A DNA stretch of 7,905 nt from QPIN01 sp964472945 (GTDB lineage: Bacteria > Pseudomonadota > Gammaproteobacteria > Methylococcales > Methylomonadaceae): NCBI GenBank assembly GCA_964472945.1, contig CAYYNM010000159.1, positions 1-7,905 on the forward strand, written 5' to 3'. The position numbers were made by a program, and so were the translations under genes. The first letter of the stretch is position 1. Every line of letters starts with the position of its first letter. This document shows, in pieces, positions 1-6,123 of this stretch. The notes under the pieces are model-generated. The model did not search any database. It was not told the origin of the DNA and saw nothing but the letters and a program-made list of their open reading frames with translations.

Positions 1-51
1 GCTATGCGCCTGTTTTCCTAGCACGGCTGTGAAACCAAAATCCTGCGCCAT
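1..51 (-). CDS. Possible 5' end of a leftward gene of unknown function (partial)
   Basis: Reading leftward from an ATG at 51-49, 17 codons stay open to the window edge and give MAQDFGFTAVLGKQAHS, which looks like a plausible soluble N-terminus. The frame is closed upstream by a stop (TAG at about 82-80). A purine-rich GGAGAGAGG lies on the same strand at 79-71, but it is 19 nt from the ATG, too far for a normal ribosome binding site, so the start is uncertain. The rightward frame over the same bases is also open and ends at 80-82, but its product looks unlike a protein. The gene would diverge from the tRNA gene. Too little is visible to name a product. Confidence 0.3.
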   Translation of the reverse strand, partial: MAQDFGFTAVLGKQAHS

Positions 52-91
52 ACTTCGGGAATTATTAAATCCTCTCTCCTAAATAGTTATA

Positions 92-168
92 GGGCCCTTA
101 GCTCAGTTGGTTAGAGCATCCGACTCATAATCGGCAGGTCCCCAGTTCGAGTCTGGGAGGGCCCACCA
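92..168 (+). tRNA. tRNA with CAU anticodon (elongator Met, or Ile2 read after lysidine modification)
   Basis: The 77-nt cloverleaf is complete. The acceptor stem is GGGCCCT (92-98) with AGGGCCC (158-164), followed by discriminator A165 and an encoded CCA at 166-168. The D stem is GCTC/GAGC (101-104/114-117). The anticodon loop is CTCATAA (124-130) with CAT at 126-128, and the T stem is CCCAG/CTGGG. The first pair is G-C, so this is not the initiator tRNA, which carries a mismatch there. Acceptor pairs C4-G69 and C5-G68 are features known from E. coli tRNA-Ile2, the substrate of the lysidine synthetase TilS, whereas E. coli elongator tRNA-Met has U-A and A-U at those positions. The body also resembles E. 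coli ileX. An automatic annotation would probably say Met; Ile2 is at least as likely. The bottom pair of the anticodon stem (T119/C135) is mismatched. Confidence 0.93.
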
Positions 169-176
169 TAAAAATA

Positions 177-200
177 AAAGGCCGCTTAAGCGGCCTTTTT
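177..200 (+). terminator. Rho-independent terminator of the tRNA gene
   Basis: A perfect hairpin, AAAGGCCGC / GCGGCCTTT around a TTAA loop, runs into five T residues at 196-200, only 8 nt after the tRNA CCA end. This makes the tRNA a single-gene transcript and separates it from metK. Confidence 0.9.
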
Positions 201-289
201 GCTTTTATTGGGGAAAGGGTGGATAGCTTTTGGAAGTTTATTTACGTTATTTGCATAAGAATTAAGTGTGTAGCGATGAGGAAATCATA

Positions 290-1450
290 GTGAGTAATAA
301 TTTTATTTTTACATCTGAATCTGTTTCAGAAGGGCATCCTGATAAGGTTGCGGACCAAATCTCAGATGCTGTTGTTGATGCATTATTGGCACAAGATCCT
401 AAGTCAAGAGTAGCTTGTGAGACCATGGTTAAAACAGGGATGGTTATTTTAGCGGGGGAAATTACGACGGATGCATGGGTTGATACTGAAGAGTTAGTAC
501 GAGATGTGGTTTGTGAAATTGGCTATGATAATGGTGAAGTCGGCTTTGATGGTAAGACCTGTTCGGTTCTTAATGCGATAGGTAAGCAGTCTGCAGATAT
601 TGCTATGGGTGTTGATGATAGTGAAGATCATGAGCAAGGTGCGGGTGACCAGGGGTTAATGTTTGGCTATGCCAGTAATGAAACGGATGTGTTAATGCCA
701 GCCCCTATTACTTATGCGCATAGATTGGTTGAGCGCCATGCGACAATTCGTAAAAATAATACTTTATCCTGGTTACGCCCAGATGCAAAAAGTCAGATAA
801 CATTTCGTTATGAAAATCATAAACCAGTAGCAATTGATGCGGTAGTATTATCGACCCAGCACTCACCAGAAATTGGTGGAAAAGAGTTGCAAGAAGCGGT
901 GATGGATGAAATTATCCTGCCGACTTTACCTAAAGAATGGCTACATGCTGGCACTAAATATTTTATCAATCCAACAGGCCAGTTTATTATTGGTGGACCC
1001 GTTGGGGACTGTGGCTTAACTGGGCGTAAAATTATTGTAGATACTTATGGCGGCATGGCAAGGCATGGTGGCGGGGCTTTCTCCGGTAAAGACCCTTCTA
1101 AAGTGGATAGATCAGCGGCGTACATGGCGAGATATGTTGCCAAGAATATTGTGGCTGCTGGGTTGGCTGAGCGATGTGAAGTTCAAGTATCTTATGCAAT
1201 TGGTGTGGCAGAGCCAACATCGGTTGCCATTGAAACTTTTGGTACAGGTAAAATTACGGAAGATAAACTAGAAGCTATTGTACGTGAGCACTTTGATTTA
1301 AGACCTAAAGGTTTAATTGCGCAATTAGATTTATTAAGACCCATTTATCGTAAAACAGCCGCTTATGGACACTTTGGAAGAACTGAAGATTCATTTAGCT
1401 GGGAAAAAACTGATAAAGCAGATGCTTTAAAAAATGCGGCAGGTCTTTAG
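290..1450 (+). CDS. metK: S-adenosylmethionine synthetase (methionine adenosyltransferase)
   Basis: This cytosolic enzyme makes S-adenosylmethionine from methionine and ATP, releasing phosphate and diphosphate. SAM is the methyl donor used by RsmE two genes downstream. The 386 residues match the family length (E. coli 384). Visible signatures are the N-terminal FTSESVSEGHPDK with the ATP-site His16, the GAGDQGLMFGYA motif (residues 117-128), the loop GGGAFSGKDPSKVDRS (260-275), and the C-terminal FGR..DSFSWE. The start is a GTG at 290, preceded 6 nt upstream by GAGGAA (278-283), and gives the expected MSNNFIFTSESV beginning. An in-frame GTG at 266 would add eight residues not seen in the family. 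It lies 73 nt before ahcY on the same strand with no terminator between, which suggests one transcript. I see no MetJ-type boxes or recognisable SAM riboswitch upstream. Confidence 0.98.
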   Translation: MSNNFIFTSESVSEGHPDKVADQISDAVVDALLAQDPKSRVACETMVKTGMVILAGEITTDAWVDTEELVRDVVCEIGYDNGEVGFDGKTCSVLNAIGKQSADIAMGVDDSEDHEQGAGDQGLMFGYASNETDVLMPAPITYAHRLVERHATIRKNNTLSWLRPDAKSQITFRYENHKPVAIDAVVLSTQHSPEIGGKELQEAVMDEIILPTLPKEWLHAGTKYFINPTGQFIIGGPVGDCGLTGRKIIVDTYGGMARHGGGAFSGKDPSKVDRSAAYMARYVAKNIVAAGLAERCEVQVSYAIGVAEPTSVAIETFGTGKITEDKLEAIVREHFDLRPKGLIAQLDLLRPIYRKTAAYGHFGRTEDSFSWEKTDKADALKNAAGL

Positions 1451-1462
1451 GATAATTCTTTT

Positions 1463-1476
1463 TTGATAATTATCAA
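1463..1476. repeat. 14-bp perfect palindrome between metK and ahcY
   Basis: TTGATAATTATCAA is a perfect dyad 12 nt after the metK stop. It is AT-rich and has no GC stem or T-run, so it is unlikely to terminate transcription. It could be an operator for a dimeric regulator, or chance in AT-rich DNA. Confidence 0.35.
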
Positions 1477-1523
1477 GTACTAAAATTTCCATACCTTACC
1501 TTAATAAAAGGATATAAAGAATC

Positions 1524-2816
1524 ATGAGTTCACAAGATTATAAAGTTGCTGATATTGCATTGGCTGAATGGGGCCGTAAAGAAACTTCTATTGCAGAAAC
1601 AGAAATGCCAGGATTGATGGCATTACGCGAAGAATTTGGAAAACAACAACCCCTTAAAGGTGCGCGTATTGCGGGTTGTTTACATATGACCATTCAAACA
1701 GCAGTATTGATTGAAACCTTAACTGCGTTAGGTGCTGAAGTTAGATGGTCATCTTGTAATATATTTTCCACTCAAGACCATGCAGCAGCGGCAATGGCGG
1801 CAGCGGGTATTCCTGTTTTTGCCTGGAAAGGTGAGACTGAGGAAGAAGCTGAATGGTGTATTGAGCAAACTATTATTGGCACAGATGGCTGGCGCCCCAA
1901 TATGATTCTGGATGATGGGGGTGATTTAACCATTATGATGCATGAAAAATTTCCAGAATTAATGGCTGATGTAAAAGGTTTATCTGAAGAAACAACAACG
2001 GGTGTACTTCGTTTATACGAAATGGTTGCTAAAGGTAGCTTAAAAGCTCCCGCGTTTAATGTTAATGATTCAGTCACTAAGTCAAAATTTGATAACCTGT
2101 ATGGCTGTAGAGAATCATTAGTTGATGGTATTAAACGAGCAACAGATGTTATGGTTGCAGGTAAAATTGCTGTTGTTTGTGGTTATGGTGATGTGGGTAA
2201 AGGTTGTTCGCAGTCTTTACGTGGCTTAGGTGCAACAGTTTGGGTCACAGAAATTGACCCTATTTGTGCTTTGCAAGCTGCTATGGAAGGTTTTCGTGTA
2301 GTAACTATGGAAGAAGCCGCTCCTGTTGCTAATATTTTCGTCACAGCAACAGGTAACTTTAATATTATTACTCATGATCACATGGCAGCCATGAGAAACA
2401 ATGCTATTGTTTGTAATATTGGTCATTTTGATTCAGAAATTGAAATTGCTTCTCTACGTAAATATACTTGGGAAAATATTAAGCCTCAAGTAGATCATGT
2501 GATTTTCCCTGATGGTAAACGATTAATTATTCTGGCTGAAGGGCGTTTGGTTAATTTAGGGTGTGCAACAGGACACCCTAGTTTTGTTATGTCAAACTCA
2601 TTCTGTAACCAAGTGCTGGCACAAATGGAGTTGTGGGAAAACGCTTCAGATTATAAAAATGAAGTGTATATATTACCTAAAAAATTAGATGAGAAAGTGG
2701 CTAGAGCTCATTTGCAACAAATAGGGGTCAATTTAACAACCTTGACTGCAGAGCAAGCTGAGTATATAAATGTACCTGTTGATGGTCCATATAAGGCGGA
2801 TCATTATCGTTATTAA
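1524..2816 (+). CDS. ahcY: Adenosylhomocysteinase (S-adenosyl-L-homocysteine hydrolase)
   Basis: This NAD-dependent cytosolic enzyme splits S-adenosylhomocysteine into adenosine and homocysteine, relieving product inhibition of methyltransferases and completing the methyl cycle begun by MetK. All key residues line up with the human enzyme: His54 in CLHMT, Asp130-Asp131 in LDDGGDLT, Glu155-Glu156 in SEETTTGV, Lys186 and Asp190 in NVNDSVTKSKFDN, and the Rossmann glycines GYGDVG at 220-225. The C-terminal KADHYRY (424-430) reaches into the partner subunit's NAD site in known structures. At 430 residues it is the short form (human 432) and lacks the roughly 40-residue insertion of many proteobacterial enzymes such as that of Pseudomonas. 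The ATG start is preceded by AAAGGA (1507-1512). A strong terminator follows. No SAH riboswitch is recognisable upstream. Confidence 0.98.
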   Translation: MSSQDYKVADIALAEWGRKETSIAETEMPGLMALREEFGKQQPLKGARIAGCLHMTIQTAVLIETLTALGAEVRWSSCNIFSTQDHAAAAMAAAGIPVFAWKGETEEEAEWCIEQTIIGTDGWRPNMILDDGGDLTIMMHEKFPELMADVKGLSEETTTGVLRLYEMVAKGSLKAPAFNVNDSVTKSKFDNLYGCRESLVDGIKRATDVMVAGKIAVVCGYGDVGKGCSQSLRGLGATVWVTEIDPICALQAAMEGFRVVTMEEAAPVANIFVTATGNFNIITHDHMAAMRNNAIVCNIGHFDSEIEIASLRKYTWENIKPQVDHVIFPDGKRLIILAEGRLVNLGCATGHPSFVMSNSFCNQVLAQMELWENASDYKNEVYILPKKLDEKVARAHLQQIGVNLTTLTAEQAEYINVPVDGPYKADHYRY

Positions 2817-2834
2817 TTATTGATAAGCAATAGT

Positions 2835-2865
2835 AAAAAAAGGGACTTTTATAGTCCCTTTTTTT
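2835..2865 (+). terminator. Rho-independent terminator after ahcY
   Basis: The stem GGGACT (2842-2847) / AGTCCC (2853-2858) has a TTTAT loop. It is flanked by seven A residues before and seven T residues after, so the structure can work on either strand. It lies about 20 nt after the ahcY stop and ends the metK-ahcY transcript. Confidence 0.93.
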
Positions 2866-2898
2866 ATGTTTTTTTGGCAAAGAGTAGCAAAGCTAATT

Positions 2899-3627
2899 AT
2901 GCGAACCTCCAGATTATATACCCCTGATAATTTAAATACAGGGCAAAAACTTGAGTTGCAAGATGATAATGCACATTATATCAGGACAGTATTGCGACTT
3001 AAAAAAGACCAGGCAATAACCTTGTTTAATAGTCGTGGTGGTGAGTTTTTATGTGTGATTAATGAAGTCAGTCGTAAGCGAGTGGAGGTTTCTATCGTTG
3101 AGGCTATAGATAGAACGGTTGAATCTCCTTTATATGTTACTTTGGGGGTGGGAATTTCTCGTGGTGATAGAATGGACTGGGCGGTACAAAAAGCGGTAGA
3201 GTTAGGGGTGAACAATATAACACCTTTAATTACTGAACGTTGTGTGGTTAAATTTAAAGCTGAAAAAAAACAACAAAGATTACAGCACTGGAAAAATATT
3301 GCCCAGCATGCAGCGGAGCAAAGTGGTAGAACAATAGTGCCAGAGTTTAATGATGTCAGTGCTATAGAGAGCTGGGTAAAAGCACAAAAGGACTTGAAAA
3401 TTTTTTTAGATCCTTTGGCTGAGCAATCGTTAGTTGATTTAAAGCCTGATAATCAATGCGTTACTTTATTATCAGGACCCGAAGGAGGGTTTAGTGTGCA
3501 GGAAAGAGAATTAGCAATTGATGCTGGTTTTACTCCTGTTCGTCTAGGGCCTAGAGTGTTAAGAACGGAAACAGCCGTATTAGCAGCTTTATCAGCTGTA
3601 CAGATGTTGTGGGGGGACTTTGTTTAA
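2899..3627 (+). CDS. rsmE: 16S rRNA m3U1498 methyltransferase
   Basis: This enzyme methylates N3 of U1498 in 16S rRNA (E. coli numbering) of the small ribosomal subunit, using SAM. The protein of 242 residues matches the family (E. coli 243). An N-terminal PUA-like RNA-binding part (about 1-70) begins MRTSRLYTPDNL. A SPOUT methyltransferase domain with a C-terminal knot follows. Key motifs are GVGISRGDRMDWAVQKAVELG mid-protein, LSGPEGGFS (191-199) and LGPRVLRTETA (216-226), the knot loops that bind SAM. The start at 2899 gives the family N-terminus. An in-frame ATG at 2866 would place translation inside the T-run of the ahcY terminator and add 11 unlikely residues. No strong ribosome binding site is visible. 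Its last codons carry the ribosome binding site and overlap the start of the next gene. The link to ahcY is positional only, because a terminator separates them. Confidence 0.96.
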   Translation: MRTSRLYTPDNLNTGQKLELQDDNAHYIRTVLRLKKDQAITLFNSRGGEFLCVINEVSRKRVEVSIVEAIDRTVESPLYVTLGVGISRGDRMDWAVQKAVELGVNNITPLITERCVVKFKAEKKQQRLQHWKNIAQHAAEQSGRTIVPEFNDVSAIESWVKAQKDLKIFLDPLAEQSLVDLKPDNQCVTLLSGPEGGFSVQERELAIDAGFTPVRLGPRVLRTETAVLAALSAVQMLWGDFV

Positions 3628-4544
3628 TGGAGTTTGTTTTTACTAAACGGGGAGTGGTGAAGCAAGTTAGTACGGCGTTTGTACCCTTGTTTATATTGCT
3701 GTTTTTTGCTTCACTCGCGTCAGTTGTTAGCTATATTATATTGTTGCTTGCAGGCGATATATTATCCATGCGTAAGTTAGTAAGCAAAGCAGCACAGATA
3801 TTTTTGTTATTGAGTATTTTTCCCTTAAGGCATTATTTAAAACTGACTTGGGCTGATATTGGCTTTGCTAAACGAGCAATATTTTTTAAACAGCTTGGAC
3901 AGGGGATGTTATTGGGGTTGCTTACTTTATTGCCCGTTATGATTACTTTATATGTAATGGATATAAGTGTGATTGATCAAACCAGGGAGTGGGGCTCTGC
4001 GGCGGTAGTAAAACGATCATCCCTTGCTTTGTTATTGGCTACGTTGATTGCATTTGGAGAGGAGCCAATTTTTAGTGGTATTTTATTAGCAGGATTACGA
4101 AAAAACATGGCAGCTGGTTTTGCTGTATTAATAACCGCTTGTTACTATTCTGCTTTTCATTTTGTAAAGACAAAAACAGATATTCCTTATAATGAACTTA
4201 CACCAATGAGTGGGTTTAAACTAATGGCTGAAGCTTTCGCAAATGTATTAAACCCAGAAATTTTGTCTGCTTTTATTGCCTTGTTAGTCGTTGGGATATT
4301 TTTGGCCACTATTAGAACAGAAATTGCGAATGGAATTGGTATTTGTATCGGCTGCCATGCTACCTGGGTCTGGCAAATAAAATTAGGCAAAGATTACTTT
4401 AATACTAATCCAGATTCTAATTATTATTATCTTGTTAGTGCATATTATGATGGCGTTGTTGGTTATTTAGTTGCTGCCTGGCTATCTCTGTTAATCGTAG
4501 GGTATTTTATTTGGAAAAAATACAAAATACAAACAAAGAGATAA
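3627..4544 (+). CDS. CPBP-family (CAAX protease/bacteriocin-processing) intramembrane protease homologue
   Basis: The 305-residue integral membrane protein has about seven to eight hydrophobic segments (near residues 17-43, 52-67, 93-111, 131-150, 162-178, 212-228, 233-249 and 276-296). The CPBP hallmarks can be read: motif 1 Glu145-Glu146 in FGEEPIFSG, motif 2 His178 in YYSAFH, and motif 3 His244 in CHATWVW. These are the glutamic-type active-site residues of the ABI family (PF02517). The arginine normally found in EExxxR is Ser150 here, and the usual Asn after the last His is Val, so activity is uncertain. The start ATG overlaps the rsmE stop (TAATG), and GGGGGGA (3611-3617) gives a good ribosome binding site, so translation is probably coupled. 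A GTG at 3609 is a less likely start. The substrate is unknown. Confidence 0.82.
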   Translation: MEFVFTKRGVVKQVSTAFVPLFILLFFASLASVVSYIILLLAGDILSMRKLVSKAAQIFLLLSIFPLRHYLKLTWADIGFAKRAIFFKQLGQGMLLGLLTLLPVMITLYVMDISVIDQTREWGSAAVVKRSSLALLLATLIAFGEEPIFSGILLAGLRKNMAAGFAVLITACYYSAFHFVKTKTDIPYNELTPMSGFKLMAEAFANVLNPEILSAFIALLVVGIFLATIRTEIANGIGICIGCHATWVWQIKLGKDYFNTNPDSNYYYLVSAYYDGVVGYLVAAWLSLLIVGYFIWKKYKIQTKR

Positions 4545-4583
4545 CCTCCCCCATTTGGAAGAGGGGGCTTGAGGGGGGGGGGA
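4545..4583. repeat. C/G-tract inverted repeat between convergent genes
   Basis: Starting right after the protease stop, CCTCCCCC (4545-4552) can pair with GGGGG (4563-4567) or with the run of ten G residues at 4573-4582. It sits between two convergent genes, so it may act as a two-way transcription barrier. The layout resembles the short C5/G5 palindromic repeats scattered in some gammaproteobacterial genomes. No T-run follows directly on the plus strand. Confidence 0.5.
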
Positions 4584-4625
4584 TAAAATTTCTCCTAAGT
4601 ATGTAGGTCGCCAGCCAGTGACACT

Positions 4626-5111
4626 TTAATCCCTAAAATTCTCAAATTGTAAAGGTAGTTCAATTGAATCTTCAGTTTTAAGCATAGCAATAACCTGTTG
4701 CAGGTCATCTCTTTTTTTTCCTGTCACCCTTAATTTCTCGCCTTGAATAGCTGTCTGTACTTTTAATTTTTTGTCCTTAATTAACTTAACAATTTTTTTG
4801 GCAATAGGCGTTTCGATGCCTTGATTAAGTGTAATAGACTGTTGCGCTGTTTTTCCGGTATCTGTGATCTTTCCTGTTTCCATACAGGCAATATCAACGC
4901 CACGTTTAGTCATCCTTGAAAAAAGAATGGGAAGCATTTGTTGTAATTGAAATGATGACTCAGCCTTCATGGTGATACTGTTATCCTGAAGCTCAAATTG
5001 AGCATTAGAACCTTTAAAATCAAAACGAGTACTAACTTCTTTGTTGGCTTGGTCAACAGCATTATGGACTTCGTGTGCGTCAAATTCTGAAACAATATCA
5101 AATGATGGCAT
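4626..5111 (-). CDS. yajQ: YajQ-family nucleotide-binding protein
   Basis: The 161-residue cytosolic protein matches the whole YajQ family, from MPSFDIVSEFDAHEVHNAVD at the N-terminus through STRFDFKGS (residues 27-35) to the C-terminal LPLQFENFRD. The family folds as two ferredoxin-like domains and binds nucleotides. Work in Xanthomonas reported cyclic-di-GMP binding and a role as a co-regulator, but the function in most species is not settled. The ATG lies at 5111-5109 on the minus strand. No Shine-Dalgarno sequence stands out in the A/T-rich leader. A convincing leftward promoter lies about 33-60 nt upstream of the start codon. The gene is transcribed towards the CPBP gene and away from the lipoprotein gene. 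Confidence 0.96.
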   Translation of the reverse strand: MPSFDIVSEFDAHEVHNAVDQANKEVSTRFDFKGSNAQFELQDNSITMKAESSFQLQQMLPILFSRMTKRGVDIACMETGKITDTGKTAQQSITLNQGIETPIAKKIVKLIKDKKLKVQTAIQGEKLRVTGKKRDDLQQVIAMLKTEDSIELPLQFENFRD

Positions 5112-5121
5112 TTTATTTATT

Positions 5122-5151
5122 TTGGATAACTAAGTAAATTGCCACTATAAT
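5122..5151 (+). promoter_or_regulatory. Sigma70-like promoter for the lipoprotein gene
   Basis: TTGGAT (5122-5127), 18 nt, then a consensus TATAAT (5146-5151). This predicts transcription from about 5158 and a leader of roughly 35 nt before the GTG start at 5193. It overlaps the opposite-strand promoter for yajQ. Confidence 0.5.
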
Positions 5152-5172
5152 TCGCTTAAAGATAATATTCAA
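5144..5172 (-). promoter_or_regulatory. Sigma70-like promoter for yajQ
   Basis: On the minus strand TTGAAT (5172-5167), exactly 17 nt, then TATAGT (5149-5144). Its -10 box overlaps that of the rightward promoter on the other strand, so the two promoters probably compete for RNA polymerase. Confidence 0.5.
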
Positions 5173-5192
5173 TTAATTTTATTGGAAAAAAT

Positions 5193-5888
5193 GTGAAAGA
5201 AGCTGTAAATAAGGTTAGTCTACTTTTTTTGTGTTGCTTTGTGGTTTTATTAAGTGGGGGGTGTTCATCTACAGGTGATGTTAAAGGCCGAGAATTTGAA
5301 ATGTCTTCAATAATAAAAAACGACATTGATTTGGTTTCAGAAATGCATCAAAGAATAGTATTTTCCGCATTGAAAGAACTGGCTATTAAACTTTATAAGC
5401 GTAATCCACATGAATGGAGAAGGGGGGGATGCAATTCTTTGGAGGAGGCCGTTGAAATTATTACTGCCAATCCTTTTCCTAAAGTAGAAGGCAAAAATGG
5501 CATAGAGTTAATACGCATGACTTTTGATGAGAACTATCAAGGTGACAGGGTAAAGGCTTTAGTTGTAGGTATTGAAACAATGGTTTTAACATCTTATGAT
5601 AATCACCGATCTTTTTATTTGCATAATATGTTAGAAGCGCAAAAATTATATAATAGTGCTAGAAATATAGAGCTGGCTTCGTGGATGTTAAGAACAAAGT
5701 ACAATACAAAGGGTAAGCTGTTTTTATTAAGTACGGCTGGGTCAGATGAGATAAATTTAAGTTTTGAACGGTTATTTGGCAAAATGATCAATGCACAAGA
5801 TATGATTGCTCAGATTATGGCAGATAGAACGCATAGACAAATTAAGAATGTGATTCAAGCCATAGCAACGGCTTTTATACCCATTTAA
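5193..5888 (+). CDS. Predicted outer-membrane lipoprotein of unknown function
   Basis: I do not recognise this 231-residue protein. It begins with a lipoprotein signal peptide: Lys2, Lys7, a hydrophobic core at 8-20, and LSGGC with the lipid-modified Cys24. This satisfies the relaxed lipobox pattern, although Ser rather than Leu is at -3. Ser25 after the cysteine favours transport to the outer membrane. The mature part is mostly alpha-helical in character, with motifs NPHEWRRGG (71-79) and LYNSARNIELASWML (152-166) that look conserved rather than random. No catalytic motif stands out. The start is a GTG with TTGGA (5182-5186) six nt upstream. An ATG two bases earlier is followed at once by a stop in its own frame. 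The protein would face the periplasm. It stands alone, diverging from yajQ. Confidence 0.85.
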   Translation: MKEAVNKVSLLFLCCFVVLLSGGCSSTGDVKGREFEMSSIIKNDIDLVSEMHQRIVFSALKELAIKLYKRNPHEWRRGGCNSLEEAVEIITANPFPKVEGKNGIELIRMTFDENYQGDRVKALVVGIETMVLTSYDNHRSFYLHNMLEAQKLYNSARNIELASWMLRTKYNTKGKLFLLSTAGSDEINLSFERLFGKMINAQDMIAQIMADRTHRQIKNVIQAIATAFIPI

Positions 5889-5900
5889 TATAACCCTTTG

Positions 5901-5922
5901 TAGAGCAGACTTTAGTCCTCTA
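5901..5922. repeat. Small imperfect hairpin after the lipoprotein gene
   Basis: TAGAG (5901-5905) pairs with CTCTA (5918-5922) and GAC with GTC around a TTTA loop, with a two-base bulge on the left arm. It starts 12 nt after the stop codon. Without a T-run it is a weak terminator candidate at best. Confidence 0.35.
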
Positions 5923-5950
5923 TAACCACAAATTAAGTAGCTAACAATAT

Positions 5951-6047
5951 TTATTTTAACACTTGGAAGTGAGGCTTTAGCCTCGCACGAGTCAGGCGAG
6001 GATAAAGCCTCACTTCCAAAGTTTATTGATTCAAAATGTTAAAATAA
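5951..6047. repeat. 97-bp nested inverted-repeat element (MITE- or REP-like)
   Basis: The outer ends are an 11-bp perfect inverted repeat, TTATTTTAACA (5951-5961) and TGTTAAAATAA (6037-6047). Inside is a 23-bp inverted repeat with a single mismatch (5963-5985 with 5997-6019, core GAAGTGAGGCTTTA), with an 11-nt loop. It encodes no protein. The nested symmetry suggests a small non-autonomous mobile or REP-type repeat. Between the lipoprotein gene and cca it may also act as a transcription barrier or an mRNA stabiliser. Confidence 0.7.
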
Positions 6048-6064
6048 TTTTGCTCCCTTACTTA

Positions 6065-6097
6065 TATACTCTGCATAGTCGTGCTACGCGAAGTATA
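6065..6097. repeat. 33-nt hairpin upstream of cca
   Basis: TATACT (6065-6070) pairs with AGTATA (6092-6097), and GCATAG (6073-6078) pairs with CTACGC (6084-6089) with one mismatch, around a TCGTG loop. It lies 26 nt before the cca start, so it may form in the cca leader mRNA or belong to a dispersed repeat. Confidence 0.45.
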
Positions 6098-6123
6098 GTT
6101 ATCCGTAAAAAAAGAGAGATTTA

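Noticed and set aside
203..289. MetJ operator, riboswitch or strong promoter ahead of metK
   Set aside because: No tandem AGACGTCT-like boxes or conserved aptamer pairing are visible. Candidate -35/-10 pairs such as TTGGAA...CATAAG are too weak to list as features.
1451..1523. SAH riboswitch or SAM riboswitch ahead of ahcY
   Set aside because: The gap is only 73 nt and AT-rich, with no GC-rich paired core typical of SAH riboswitches and no recognisable SAM-II core.
1772..2077. Minus-strand open frame of about 100 codons inside ahcY
   Set aside because: It is fully antisense to a conserved enzyme gene with intact catalytic motifs. Composition explains the open frame.
2866..2898. Longer RsmE start at ATG 2866
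   Set aside because: It would begin at the T-run of the ahcY terminator and add MFFWQRVAKLI, which is not part of the family N-terminus. The ATG at 2899 fits.
5426..5438. Possible frameshift at a G-run (AGGGGGGGA) in the lipoprotein gene
   Set aside because: The frame stays open with protein-like sequence on both sides of the run, and motif NPHEWRRGG continues smoothly.
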